From contig NVSZ01000001.1 in assembly GCA_002732845.1 (NCBI GenBank), positions 47,018 through 52,548 of the forward strand: a stretch of DNA of 5,531 bases. The letters run 5' to 3'. A model generated the notes under the pieces. The model made no database searches and was not told the origin of the DNA. It saw nothing but the letters and a program-made list of their open reading frames with translations. Within the stretch, counting starts at the first letter, position 1. The number at the start of each line of letters is the position of its first letter. Positions 1 through 5,531 of this stretch are shown one piece after another. A program made the position numbers and the translations under genes. This DNA is from Rhodospirillaceae bacterium (GTDB lineage: Bacteria; Pseudomonadota; Alphaproteobacteria; Rhodospirillales; Magnetovibrionaceae).

Positions 1-195
1 GGCGCGTGCGCTTGTGCGACCTGCCATATTTACGTGGCCCCGGAATGGGTCGGCAAAATTGCGGGGGCTGAAGAAGAAGAAAACGATCTTTTGGACACCG
101 CCACCAACGTCCAAGACAACAGCCGCCTCTGTTGCCAGATCGTCATGACCGATGCCATGGATGGCTTTACGGTTTATGTCCCAGAACCTGCTTAA
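1..195 (+). CDS. 2Fe-2S ferredoxin, adrenodoxin type (3' end only)
   Basis: This is the last 64 codons of a small cytoplasmic electron carrier, in frame from base 1 to a TAA at 193-195. The visible part has ACATCH near the start, which supplies the second and third cluster ligands of the C-x5-C-x2-C...C pattern (Cys5 and Cys8 of the fragment). The fourth ligand lies in SRLCCQI (Cys45, by analogy with SRLxCQI in adrenodoxin-type ferredoxins). An acidic stretch (EEEENDLLD) and the closing DAMDGFTVYVPE are also typical. The first ligand lies left of the window. The family passes single electrons to partners such as Fe-S cluster assembly proteins or P450s; the partner here cannot be told. Two extra cysteines (fragment residues 3 and 44) sit next to ligand positions. 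Neither the start nor the upstream neighbour is visible. Confidence 0.93.
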   Translation, partial: GACACATCHIYVAPEWVGKIAGAEEEENDLLDTATNVQDNSRLCCQIVMTDAMDGFTVYVPEPA

Positions 196-204
196 AGATA
201 AAAA

Positions 205-236
205 CGTGGGGGAATGTTCTAAACCGTTCCTCCACG
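205..236 (+). terminator. Hairpin after the ferredoxin gene, possible terminator
   Basis: Arms 205-216 (CGTGGGGGAATG) and 225-236 (CGTTCCTCCACG) pair over 12 bp with two G-U pairs and an 8-base loop. It starts 9 bases after the ferredoxin stop, where an intrinsic terminator would be expected. Only a pyrimidine-rich GTCTCTCTC follows, not a true T-tract. It may therefore be a weak terminator or an RNA 3'-end stabiliser. Confidence 0.45.
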
Positions 237-256
237 GTCTCTCTCGGTGATAACCC

Positions 257-275
257 ATTTACACTATAGGTAAAT
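257..275. repeat. Small inverted repeat in the spacer upstream of the kinase
   Basis: ATTTAC (257-262) and GTAAAT (270-275) are perfect inverted half-sites separated by 7 bases. They lie in an AT-rich stretch that should hold the kinase promoter: -10-like hexamers TATTAT (293-298) and TATAAG (300-305) lie downstream, but neither has a convincing -35 box. The repeat could be a regulator binding site. A 6-bp half-site in AT-rich DNA can also arise by chance. Confidence 0.25.
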
Positions 276-326
276 CAACTTAAATGAATTACTATTATCT
301 ATAAGTTTTAGTTCAGCTTTTGGGGA

Positions 327-345
327 ACCTTTTGAGCTAAAAGGT
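327..345 (+). promoter_or_regulatory. Inverted repeat overlapping the kinase Shine-Dalgarno
   Basis: ACCTTTT (327-333) and AAAAGGT (339-345) are perfect 7-bp inverted arms with a 5-base loop (GAGCT). The right arm contains the start of the ribosome binding site AAGGTGAG (341-348), which precedes the ATG at 351. In mRNA the hairpin would partly cover that site. This may lower translation of the kinase or make it conditional; the effect is inferred. Confidence 0.4.
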
Positions 346-350
346 GAGGC

Positions 351-1709
351 ATGAATGCTCGTTTTTTACAGAACCACATCATTTGGATTTTCTGTGCCGT
401 TGTCGTAATGGCCGGAGCGGTGTTTTTTTCGTTCCTTGTGGGTCGCGATATGGCTCAACGCTATGCGCCGCTGGTCGATGCCGCGATGGAAATCAAGCTC
501 GAAACCACCACAGCCCACCTGCTCTTGGATGAAAGTCTGAGCGGTGAGCGCCTTGCCAAACTTTCCGACATTATCCGCCACATTGACCAGGCCACATGGT
601 ACGCTCAGGTGATGCTGAACGGCGGCAACAACCAAGAAGGCACCTTTTTACTTCTTGAAGAACCCGAATTGCGGGGGCTGGTCGAAAAAATAATTCAGAA
701 AATAAGCCTATTTAGAAGCCTCGCCGAAGAAAGATGGGGCAAAGGCATCGAGTTCACCACAACAGATATCAACCATATTGCTTTTCATTACACATTTGAA
801 GATCTCATAACCACGGTCGATCAAATCGAAACCGTCCTGCAACACACCATGCAAAGCAGAATGCAAAAGTTTACGATCTTGCAGTTGTTGCTGGTTATTG
901 TGGTTTTGGTTTTGGGGGCCATTACCGGGGTTTTATTTCAACAAAACAAAAAAAAGCTACAAGATGCCCGCTCTGAAGCCGAATTGGCCAACAAAGCAAA
1001 GTCAGCATTTTTGGCCAGCATCAGCCATGATTTACGCACCCCTTTAAACGCCATCATGGGCTTTTCTGAACTGATGAAATCAGAAATGTTCGGGGCCTTA
1101 GGCGATCCCCATTATGTGGAATACGCCAGCGATATCCGCGACAGTGGAGAAGTGCTTTTAACCTTAATCGATGACATTTTGGATTTATCCAGAATTGAAG
1201 CGGGGAAATATATCCTGATCGAAGAAACAGTGGACCTTGAAGATACCATCAAGGCGTCGGTAAAAATGCTTCACGGCCAAGCCGACCATAAAAACATTGA
1301 CCTTTTTGATCATGTCGCCCCTCAACTGCCCCACTTGCACGGCGATCAAAAATCAGTTTTACGCATCCTCAACAACCTCATTTCCAATGCCATAAAATTC
1401 ACACCCGAAGGCGGCGAAATCGTTGTCCAAGCCATGCTCAGCAACGACCATCGTCTGAAATTACAGGTTAAAGATACCGGTATCGGCGTCAAAAAAGAGG
1501 ACATTGCAAAGGCCTTAGCCCCTTACGAACAAATCGTCTGCAAAGATTTTGACCCCCACGCGGGAACCGGGCTGGGGCTGTTTTTATGTTGCAGCCTTGT
1601 CGACCTGCACGGCGGGGAAATAACCTTTGACAGTGAACTGGGCGAAGGCACGACCATATCGATCCTATTCCCAGCGGAACGGATTATTCCAAGAGCCATT
1701 AACGCCTGA
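351..1709 (+). CDS. Membrane sensor histidine kinase, PleC/DivJ-like core
   Basis: This 452-residue inner-membrane kinase would sense a signal through its periplasmic part, autophosphorylate on a histidine and pass the phosphate to a response regulator. Transmembrane segments lie at about 9-30 and 174-197 and enclose roughly 143 mostly helical, cysteine-free periplasmic residues that I do not recognise as a named sensor fold. A short charged linker (198-218) leads straight into the HisKA domain; no HAMP or PAS domain is visible. The phosphoacceptor is His226 in SHDLRTPLNAI. The HATPase_c domain has the N box (N342 and N346 in NNLISNAIKF), the G1 box DTGIG (375-379), an F-box-like PYEQ (391-394) and the G2 box GTGLGL (405-410). 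All catalytic motifs look intact. The start is supported by AAGGTGAG at 341-348. No response regulator is encoded in the window, so the partner is unknown. Confidence 0.95.
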   Translation: MNARFLQNHIIWIFCAVVVMAGAVFFSFLVGRDMAQRYAPLVDAAMEIKLETTTAHLLLDESLSGERLAKLSDIIRHIDQATWYAQVMLNGGNNQEGTFLLLEEPELRGLVEKIIQKISLFRSLAEERWGKGIEFTTTDINHIAFHYTFEDLITTVDQIETVLQHTMQSRMQKFTILQLLLVIVVLVLGAITGVLFQQNKKKLQDARSEAELANKAKSAFLASISHDLRTPLNAIMGFSELMKSEMFGALGDPHYVEYASDIRDSGEVLLTLIDDILDLSRIEAGKYILIEETVDLEDTIKASVKMLHGQADHKNIDLFDHVAPQLPHLHGDQKSVLRILNNLISNAIKFTPEGGEIVVQAMLSNDHRLKLQVKDTGIGVKKEDIAKALAPYEQIVCKDFDPHAGTGLGLFLCCSLVDLHGGEITFDSELGEGTTISILFPAERIIPRAINA

Positions 1710-1714
1710 GATGT

Positions 1715-2143
1715 TTAGCCGTAAAGTTTAGACCACTTTGCCATGCCACCGTTCAGGATGGAAATTTTTGTAAAACCATGCTGAAACAAAATCCGAGCGG
1801 CTTTTGGCGAACGGTTTTGAGTGCGGCATGTGACCACAATGCGTTCACTTTTATACGGCTCTAACTGATCACCAAGCTCTTTGAGCTTCTGCGTCAATTG
1901 GTTCGACTGCAGGTTCAAGGCGCCCTCAATATGCCCCAAAACACCGGAAAATTCATGGGGCATACGCACATCAATGATTAAAATATCTTCGCCTTCGTCC
2001 ATACGCGCCTTAACGGTTTCAGGGTCGACAAAGGGTATACCCATCATTTTTGCCTGAATGCGCGGAATAAAGCGAAACAGCAAGATAAAGCCATAGGCCA
2101 AAGCCATAGCATAAAGGATGTCGTATTTAAAAGTTTCGTCCAC
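1715..2143 (-). CDS. Membrane-anchored rhodanese-like sulfurtransferase
   Basis: This 142-residue protein has one N-terminal transmembrane segment (about residues 8-24) and one rhodanese domain (about 37-140). Positive charges (R24, R28, K32) follow the segment, so the domain is probably cytoplasmic, as in the similarly built E. coli YibN. Family motifs are present: IIDVRMPHEF (56-65), GHIEGALNL (70-78), the active-site loop C106-R-T-Q-N-R111 with the catalytic cysteine, and GGMAKW near the end. A six-residue C-x4-R loop is typical of sulfur transfer rather than of Cdc25-like phosphatases. The sulfur donor and acceptor are unknown. The start is GTG, chosen because AAGGAG lies 7 bases upstream. 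The gene meets the kinase tail to tail with 5 bp between stops and diverges from trmFO. Confidence 0.92.
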   Translation of the reverse strand: MDETFKYDILYAMALAYGFILLFRFIPRIQAKMMGIPFVDPETVKARMDEGEDILIIDVRMPHEFSGVLGHIEGALNLQSNQLTQKLKELGDQLEPYKSERIVVTCRTQNRSPKAARILFQHGFTKISILNGGMAKWSKLYG

Positions 2144-2150
2144 AGGGTAG

Positions 2151-2156
2151 CTCCTT
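2151..2156 (-). promoter_or_regulatory. Ribosome binding site of the rhodanese gene
   Basis: Read on the minus strand, AAGGAG precedes GTG (2143-2141) with a 7-base gap. This near-consensus Shine-Dalgarno fixes the GTG as the start of the rhodanese gene. Confidence 0.75.
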
Positions 2157-2170
2157 GAATGTTTGCGACA

Positions 2171-2199
2171 GAATTAGCCTCCCTCGTCCGCCTCGTCAA
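2171..2199 (-). promoter_or_regulatory. Weak candidate promoter for the rhodanese gene
   Basis: On the minus strand, TTGACG (2199-2194) matches five of six bases of the -35 consensus. A 17-base spacer leads to TAATTC (2176-2171), a poor -10 box. It lies in the short divergent spacer just upstream of the rhodanese ribosome binding site. The position fits, but the -10 makes this tentative. Confidence 0.25.
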
Positions 2200-2201
2200 G
2201 G

Positions 2202-2230
2202 TTGCCTCTTTCGCCGAAGATGATTATGAC
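2202..2230 (+). promoter_or_regulatory. Weak candidate promoter for trmFO
   Basis: TTGCCT (2202-2207) and TATGAC (2225-2230) each match four of six consensus bases and are spaced by 17 bases. Initiation about 7 bases after the -10 would fall on or beside the ATG at 2237, giving a leaderless or nearly leaderless message. That would fit the lack of a Shine-Dalgarno there. The evidence is pattern only. Confidence 0.28.
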
Positions 2231-2236
2231 TGCCCC

Positions 2237-3628
2237 ATGGAAACAAAATCAGCCCCAAACGCCTCCCCCATTCATATCATTGGTGGAGGCCTCGCCGGAT
2301 CGGAAGCCGCTTGGCAACTGGCCAATTTAGGCATTGAAGTCGTTCTGCACGAAATGCGCCCCGACAAAACCACCCCCGCTCACCAAAGCGGAGGACTGGC
2401 CGAACTGGTGTGTTCGAATTCTTTTCGCGCCGATGATCACACCGGCAGTGCCGTGGGCTTGTTGCACGAAGAAATGCGCCAATTGGGCTCGCTGATCATG
2501 CAGGCCGCCGATGAGCACAAGGTTCCCGCAGGCGGCGCCTTGGCCGTCGACAGAGACGGTTTTTCCGGCGCCGTAGAAAAAGCCTTAAACGATCATGACC
2601 TGATCACCATTGAACGCGGCGAAGTCACCGATCTGACCGCCCTTGGGGATGTGGAAATCATTGTCGCCACCGGGCCGCTGACCAGTGATGCATTGTCAGA
2701 CTCCATCCGCTCGTTTACAGGATCGCAGCAAATGGCCTTTTTTGACGCCATCGCCCCGATCATTTATTTGGACAGCATCGATTTTGATAAAGCTTGGTAC
2801 CAGTCACGTTACGACAAGGGTACGGGCAAAGATTATATCAACTGCCCAATGAACCAAGAACAATACAACGCCTTTATCGACGGATTGCTGGACGGCGAAA
2901 AAATCACCAACAAAGACTGGGAAAGCGACACCCCTTATTTCGAAGGTTGCCTGCCCATCGAAGTGATGGCCGAACGGGGCCGCGAAACCTTGACCTTTGG
3001 CCCTATGAAGCCCGTGGGCCTGACCAATCCGCACGCCCCGGACAAGCGCTCTTACGCCATTGTGCAGCTGCGCCAAGACAACAAATTGGGGACGATTTGG
3101 AACATGGTTGGCTTTCAAACCAAGCTAATATACAGCGAACAAAAACGCGTCTTTCGCTCTATTCCCGGCTTGGAAAATGCCGAATTCGCACGGCTTGGCG
3201 GCATGCACAGAAACACCTTCATCAAAAGCCCTGAGCTGCTGGATAAAACTTTGCGCTTAAAATCACACCCCCACATTCGCTTTGCCGGGCAAATTACGGG
3301 CTGTGAAGGCTACGTCGAAAGCACCTCTATGGGTTTGTTGGCGGGACGCTTTGCGGGCCGTGCACGCTTGAATATGAATTTAGATACACCGCCCGCCACC
3401 ACCGCATTGGGCGCGCTTTTAAATCATGTGACGGGCGATGCTGAAGCAGCAACTTTTCAGCCCATGAACATCAATTTTGGACTGTTTCCCCCCACCGATT
3501 TAAATGATCGGCCGCCAGAATTAAAGGGCAAGCGCATGCGGCGCGGGGACCGCAAACGCGCGCGCAAAGCCGCCGTTTGTGCGCGGGGCCTCAAAGATTT
3601 GCTGGCGTGGATCAAAGCGACAGAATAA
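2237..3628 (+). CDS. trmFO: FAD/folate-dependent tRNA (uracil-54-C5)-methyltransferase TrmFO
   Basis: TrmFO makes 5-methyluridine at position 54 of the tRNA T-loop, using methylenetetrahydrofolate as carbon donor and FADH2 as reductant; it is a cytoplasmic flavoprotein related to MnmG/GidA. From the ATG at 2237 the protein has 463 residues. It opens with the dinucleotide-binding motif [13 protein letters not shown] (13-25). Cysteines in the contexts of the two functional cysteines of Bacillus TrmFO are present: Cys59 in ELVCSNSFR and Cys203 in [30 protein letters not shown] (352-371) matches the conserved C-terminal family stretch. The tail is strongly basic ([15 protein letters not shown]), plausibly for tRNA contact. 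The frame is open to an ATG at 2159, which would add 26 residues; 2237 was preferred because family members usually begin only a few residues before the FAD motif. Neither start has a good Shine-Dalgarno. Confidence 0.95.
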   Translation: METKSAPNASPIHIIGGGLAGSEAAWQLANLGIEVVLHEMRPDKTTPAHQSGGLAELVCSNSFRADDHTGSAVGLLHEEMRQLGSLIMQAADEHKVPAGGALAVDRDGFSGAVEKALNDHDLITIERGEVTDLTALGDVEIIVATGPLTSDALSDSIRSFTGSQQMAFFDAIAPIIYLDSIDFDKAWYQSRYDKGTGKDYINCPMNQEQYNAFIDGLLDGEKITNKDWESDTPYFEGCLPIEVMAERGRETLTFGPMKPVGLTNPHAPDKRSYAIVQLRQDNKLGTIWNMVGFQTKLIYSEQKRVFRSIPGLENAEFARLGGMHRNTFIKSPELLDKTLRLKSHPHIRFAGQITGCEGYVESTSMGLLAGRFAGRARLNMNLDTPPATTALGALLNHVTGDAEAATFQPMNINFGLFPPTDLNDRPPELKGKRMRRGDRKRARKAAVCARGLKDLLAWIKATE

Positions 3629-3643
3629 GCGCTTACGTTTTCA

Positions 3644-3673
3644 GTGCCATTTTGATGCAAAAGTTAATATAAT
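3644..3673 (+). promoter_or_regulatory. Candidate promoter for the ankyrin/DPFA-repeat gene
   Basis: A perfect TATAAT lies at 3668-3673. GTGCCA (3644-3649) is an acceptable -35 (four of six) with an 18-base spacer. Initiation near 3680 would give a leader of about 65 bases before the ATG at 3745. A small inverted repeat, TTTTG-ATG-CAAAA (3650-3662), sits between the boxes and could be an operator. This suggests transcription independent of trmFO. Confidence 0.5.
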
Positions 3674-3698
3674 CGTGTTATATGTTTGCCTGAACTGA

Positions 3699-3718
3699 GG
3701 CGCAGAATCATCTGCGTT
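3699..3718 (+). promoter_or_regulatory. 5'-UTR hairpin before the ankyrin/DPFA-repeat gene
   Basis: CGCAGA (3701-3706) and TCTGCG (3711-3716) form a perfect 6-bp stem with the tetraloop ATCA; two flanking G-U pairs extend it to 8 bp. It falls inside the predicted leader, just before a distant AAGGGC (3725-3730). No T-tract follows, so it does not look like a terminator. It could stabilise the mRNA, bind a protein or affect translation. Confidence 0.35.
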
Positions 3719-3744
3719 ACAATAAGGGCCAAAAGTGTAAATAC

Positions 3745-5531
3745 ATGATCCGCACCAGACGTCCACACCGTTCTGCCCCCAAACGCTCGCGTGTTGTGCG
3801 CCGGGTGGCTGTGGCTGTGTGCGTTGGCGTGATGTGGTCTACGGCTCCTATCCTTGGCCTTCAAACGTTTAGCGAAGCCTATGCTCAGGCCTCCACCCCC
3901 ACCAATGAAGCCTTATTTTTGGCCGTTGAAAACAACAATTTAACGGGTGTACGAGCGGCGATTAAAGCCGGGGCCAGCGTTGACGCCAAAGATTTTAACG
4001 GCATGCAACCCGTTGATTTGGCGATTGATCGGGGCTTTTTTGAAATTGCCCACTTCCTGATTTCCATACGCAATGGCGAACAACCCAGCGAAGCTATCCA
4101 ACAAGGCATTCAAGCTCCGCCTGAGGCTGTTGTTGAAGCTCCGGCAGTTCAAACACCAGAGGTTAAAGTTGAGACGCCCGTTATTGAAGCACCCGCCGTC
4201 TCAGAGCCCGTAGCCCAAGTGGTTCAAGCCGAACCAAAACTTGAACCTAAACCCGTTAAAAAGGTTGCTCCCCCGCGAAGCAATGCGCAAACCCAAACGT
4301 TTAATGAAGCGAAACGGGTCGACATCACCAAGGAATCCGCGACAAAACGGTTTTTAAGCAGTTTTATGGATTTCTTTAAGCCTGCCAATACAACGGGGAT
4401 TATGCGCAAACCCCGCCCTCTAGCCCAACCCGAGTCCCAGCCCTTAACAGCAGAAGCCTTAAACCAGAAATTACAAGAGCTTGAAGCTGAGCTTGGTCCG
4501 GCTCTGCAAAAAACCGGGCAAGCCGAAGCTCTTCAAAAAGAAAAAAAAGCGGCACTGCGCGCTGACCGAATTGCCAAAGCCCGAGCCTACCGCCGCCCCG
4601 TGGAGCCACAAACAGCAGAACCCGGGCAAGCAACCAACCCGATTGGCGAAACGTCTGATATGACCGTGGCAGAAGCATCCGCCGCCCCGCCGCCGCGAAA
4701 AGTCAAAAAATCGCCTTTGGATCCGACAAAACCGTTTAACGGACAAGTCGATCCAGACATCCTGGCTTACCTAGATGGTTTTGGCCAAGATGAGGCCGGC
4801 CTGTTAGATACGATCTCGGCTTCAAACGATCCCTTTGCCACTGACGGAACCGAAACAGTAGCGGCCGAAGCCGATCCGTTTGCACTGACCGATTCCACAC
4901 CACAAGACGTCGCCGTGCTAGAGGCCAAAAAGCCCCCGTCTCGTGCAACAGAAGACGCTGATCCCTTTGCCACTGCTGAACCTGCTGATCCCTTTGCTGC
5001 GGCTGAACCCGCTGATCCTTTTGCTGCGGCCGAACCCGCTGATCCCTTTGCTGCGGCTGAACCCGCTGATCCTTTTGCTGCGGCCGAAGCAGGTGATCCC
5101 TTTGCTGCGGCCGGGGAAGAGGATGTCTTAAAGGGGTTGTTGGATACTTCGGATGGTTCAGGCGGGGCAAGCGGTTGGGACGTCAAAAAAGTCGAAGGGG
5201 CGACCATCCCCAATGAAGTGCAATTGCTGTCTTCCACAGAACCCACCGGGAATATGCTGGAAGGTGTCGAATTAACGCTGGGGGCCGACATCACAATCGG
5301 TCAAGAAGTTGGTGAAGCCCGCTTAAAACGCATGAAAGAAGACACCATTCACAGGCCGTGCCTGAACAAAGGGGACAAAGAAACTATTTTCTGTGTCGAC
5401 AAAGTCAGCTGGCCATTTGAATTGGAAGAAGATTTTTTGGTTGATACCATCATGTATCAAGGCACCAGCACCGTTACCAGATATGATGCGGGCCGCGCCA
5501 CCAATTTCCATTCGTTGTTCAAAAGCATCGC
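3745..5531 (+). CDS. Exported ankyrin-repeat protein with DPFA repeats (3' end missing)
   Basis: The frame is open for 595 codons and continues past the right edge; I do not recognise the family. Regions seen: a basic N-terminus and hydrophobic stretch (about 21-40) with an AYA-QA signal-peptidase-I-like site near residue 47; about two ankyrin units (53-108, with LFLAVENNNLTGVRAAIKAG and PVDLAIDRGFFEIAHFLI); a Pro/Glu/Val/Ala linker (121-178), TonB-like in composition; a charged, probably coiled-coil segment (235-283); a Pro/Ala linker; a tandem DPFA array (406-456) with two stray DPFA copies at 362 and 377; and a more globular-looking end (about 480 onward) with Cys539 and Cys550, which could form a disulfide after export. 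It is probably periplasmic or envelope-associated, perhaps a scaffold; that role is inference. The start is the first ATG after an in-frame TGA at 3691. The nearest purine-rich site (AAGGGC) is 14 bases away, so initiation looks weak. Confidence 0.85.
   Translation, partial: MIRTRRPHRSAPKRSRVVRRVAVAVCVGVMWSTAPILGLQTFSEAYAQASTPTNEALFLAVENNNLTGVRAAIKAGASVDAKDFNGMQPVDLAIDRGFFEIAHFLISIRNGEQPSEAIQQGIQAPPEAVVEAPAVQTPEVKVETPVIEAPAVSEPVAQVVQAEPKLEPKPVKKVAPPRSNAQTQTFNEAKRVDITKESATKRFLSSFMDFFKPANTTGIMRKPRPLAQPESQPLTAEALNQKLQELEAELGPALQKTGQAEALQKEKKAALRADRIAKARAYRRPVEPQTAEPGQATNPIGETSDMTVAEASAAPPPRKVKKSPLDPTKPFNGQVDPDILAYLDGFGQDEAGLLDTISASNDPFATDGTETVAAEADPFALTDSTPQDVAVLEAKKPPSRATEDADPFATAEPADPFAAAEPADPFAAAEPADPFAAAEPADPFAAAEAGDPFAAAGEEDVLKGLLDTSDGSGGASGWDVKKVEGATIPNEVQLLSSTEPTGNMLEGVELTLGADITIGQEVGEARLKRMKEDTIHRPCLNKGDKETIFCVDKVSWPFELEEDFLVDTIMYQGTSTVTRYDAGRATNFHSLFKSI
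4960..5121 (+). repeat. 27-bp tandem coding repeat, six units (DPFAAAEPA)
   Basis: Six 27-bp units begin at 4960, 4987, 5014, 5041, 5068 and 5095, each starting with GAT for Asp. They encode DPFATAEPA, three copies of DPFAAAEPA, DPFAAAEAG and a final DPFAAAGEE. Units 2 and 4 share one synonymous pattern (CCC for Pro, GCT for the third Ala). Units 3 and 5 share another (CCT, GCC). The array thus has a 54-bp higher-order period, as expected from duplication of a two-unit block. Confidence 0.95.

Noticed and set aside
57..680. A 14-bp direct repeat AATTGCGGGGGCTG at 57-70 and 667-680
   Set aside because: The copies lie in different genes and different reading frames with no shared flanks and no mobile element signs. 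A match of this size can arise by chance at the scale of the window.
2794..3234. A 146-codon plus-strand frame inside trmFO
   Set aside because: It overlaps the conserved core of trmFO in another frame, has no recognisable domain, and its Arg/Gln-rich composition is typical of a shifted frame.
3626..3635. Palindrome TAAGCGCTTA overlapping the trmFO stop codon, as a terminator
   Set aside because: It is a loopless 10-bp palindrome followed only by CGTTTTC. It cannot form a usual terminator hairpin.
3793..3830. Lipoprotein or Tat signal in the ankyrin/DPFA protein (Cys26; RR at 19-20)
   Set aside because: The residue before Cys26 is Val, which does not fit a lipobox, and the arginines lack the rest of the Tat consensus. 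A Sec-type signal with an AYA site fits better.
948..4548. Runs of eight A at 948-955 (kinase) and 4541-4548 (ankyrin/DPFA gene), possible slippage sites
   Set aside because: Both lie in Lys-coding stretches with the frame intact on each side. Nothing else suggests programmed frameshifting or phase variation.
4736..5170. A minus-strand frame rich in Arg/Gln/Pro repeats
   Set aside because: It is also a shadow of the 27-bp repeat array; any frame stays open through a stop-free repeat whose length is a multiple of three.
4767..5294. A 175-codon open frame on the minus strand with Ala/Lys/Gly/Ser repeats
   Set aside because: It is antisense to the DPFA array. Its repeats mirror the sense repeat, and the plus-strand frame has a signal peptide, ankyrin units and continuous coding from 3745, so this is a shadow.

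Overview
The window looks like chromosomal DNA of an alphaproteobacterium, probably of the Rhodospirillales type. This rests on protein character: an adrenodoxin-type 2Fe-2S ferredoxin with the ACATCH signature, a PleC/DivJ-like histidine kinase with the SHDLRTPLNAI and ILDLSRIEAGK stretches, and a folate-dependent TrmFO. The assignment to order is an inference. No rRNA, tRNA, CRISPR array, insertion sequence or phage gene was seen. The DNA is gene-dense with short spacers.

Layout: (1) Positions 1-195 hold the 3' end of a 2Fe-2S ferredoxin gene, followed by a 12-bp hairpin that may end its transcript. (2) An AT-rich spacer leads to a membrane sensor histidine kinase (351-1709, + strand). A small perfect inverted repeat overlaps its Shine-Dalgarno sequence. 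(3) Tail to tail with the kinase, only 5 bp away, is a membrane-anchored single-domain rhodanese (1715-2143, - strand, GTG start). (4) Divergent from the rhodanese is trmFO (about 2237-3628, + strand), the FAD/folate tRNA m5U54 methyltransferase. (5) After a 116-bp spacer with a perfect TATAAT box and a 5'-UTR hairpin comes a large open frame (3745 to the window end, + strand, 595 codons without a stop). It encodes an exported protein with an N-terminal signal peptide, about two ankyrin repeats, a long Pro/Ala/Glu/Val linker, a predicted coiled coil, a tandem array of nine-residue DPFAAAEPA units and a C-terminal domain that I do not recognise. It runs off the right edge.

The genes do not form an obvious pathway. 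Strand switches (+, -, +) separate the kinase, the rhodanese and trmFO, and the ankyrin/DPFA gene appears to have its own promoter. The kinase has no response regulator gene inside the window. The least ordinary item is the ankyrin/DPFA-repeat protein. Its repeat array carries an alternating two-unit (54-bp) pattern that suggests recent expansion. Nothing in the window clearly shows a new multi-gene system.
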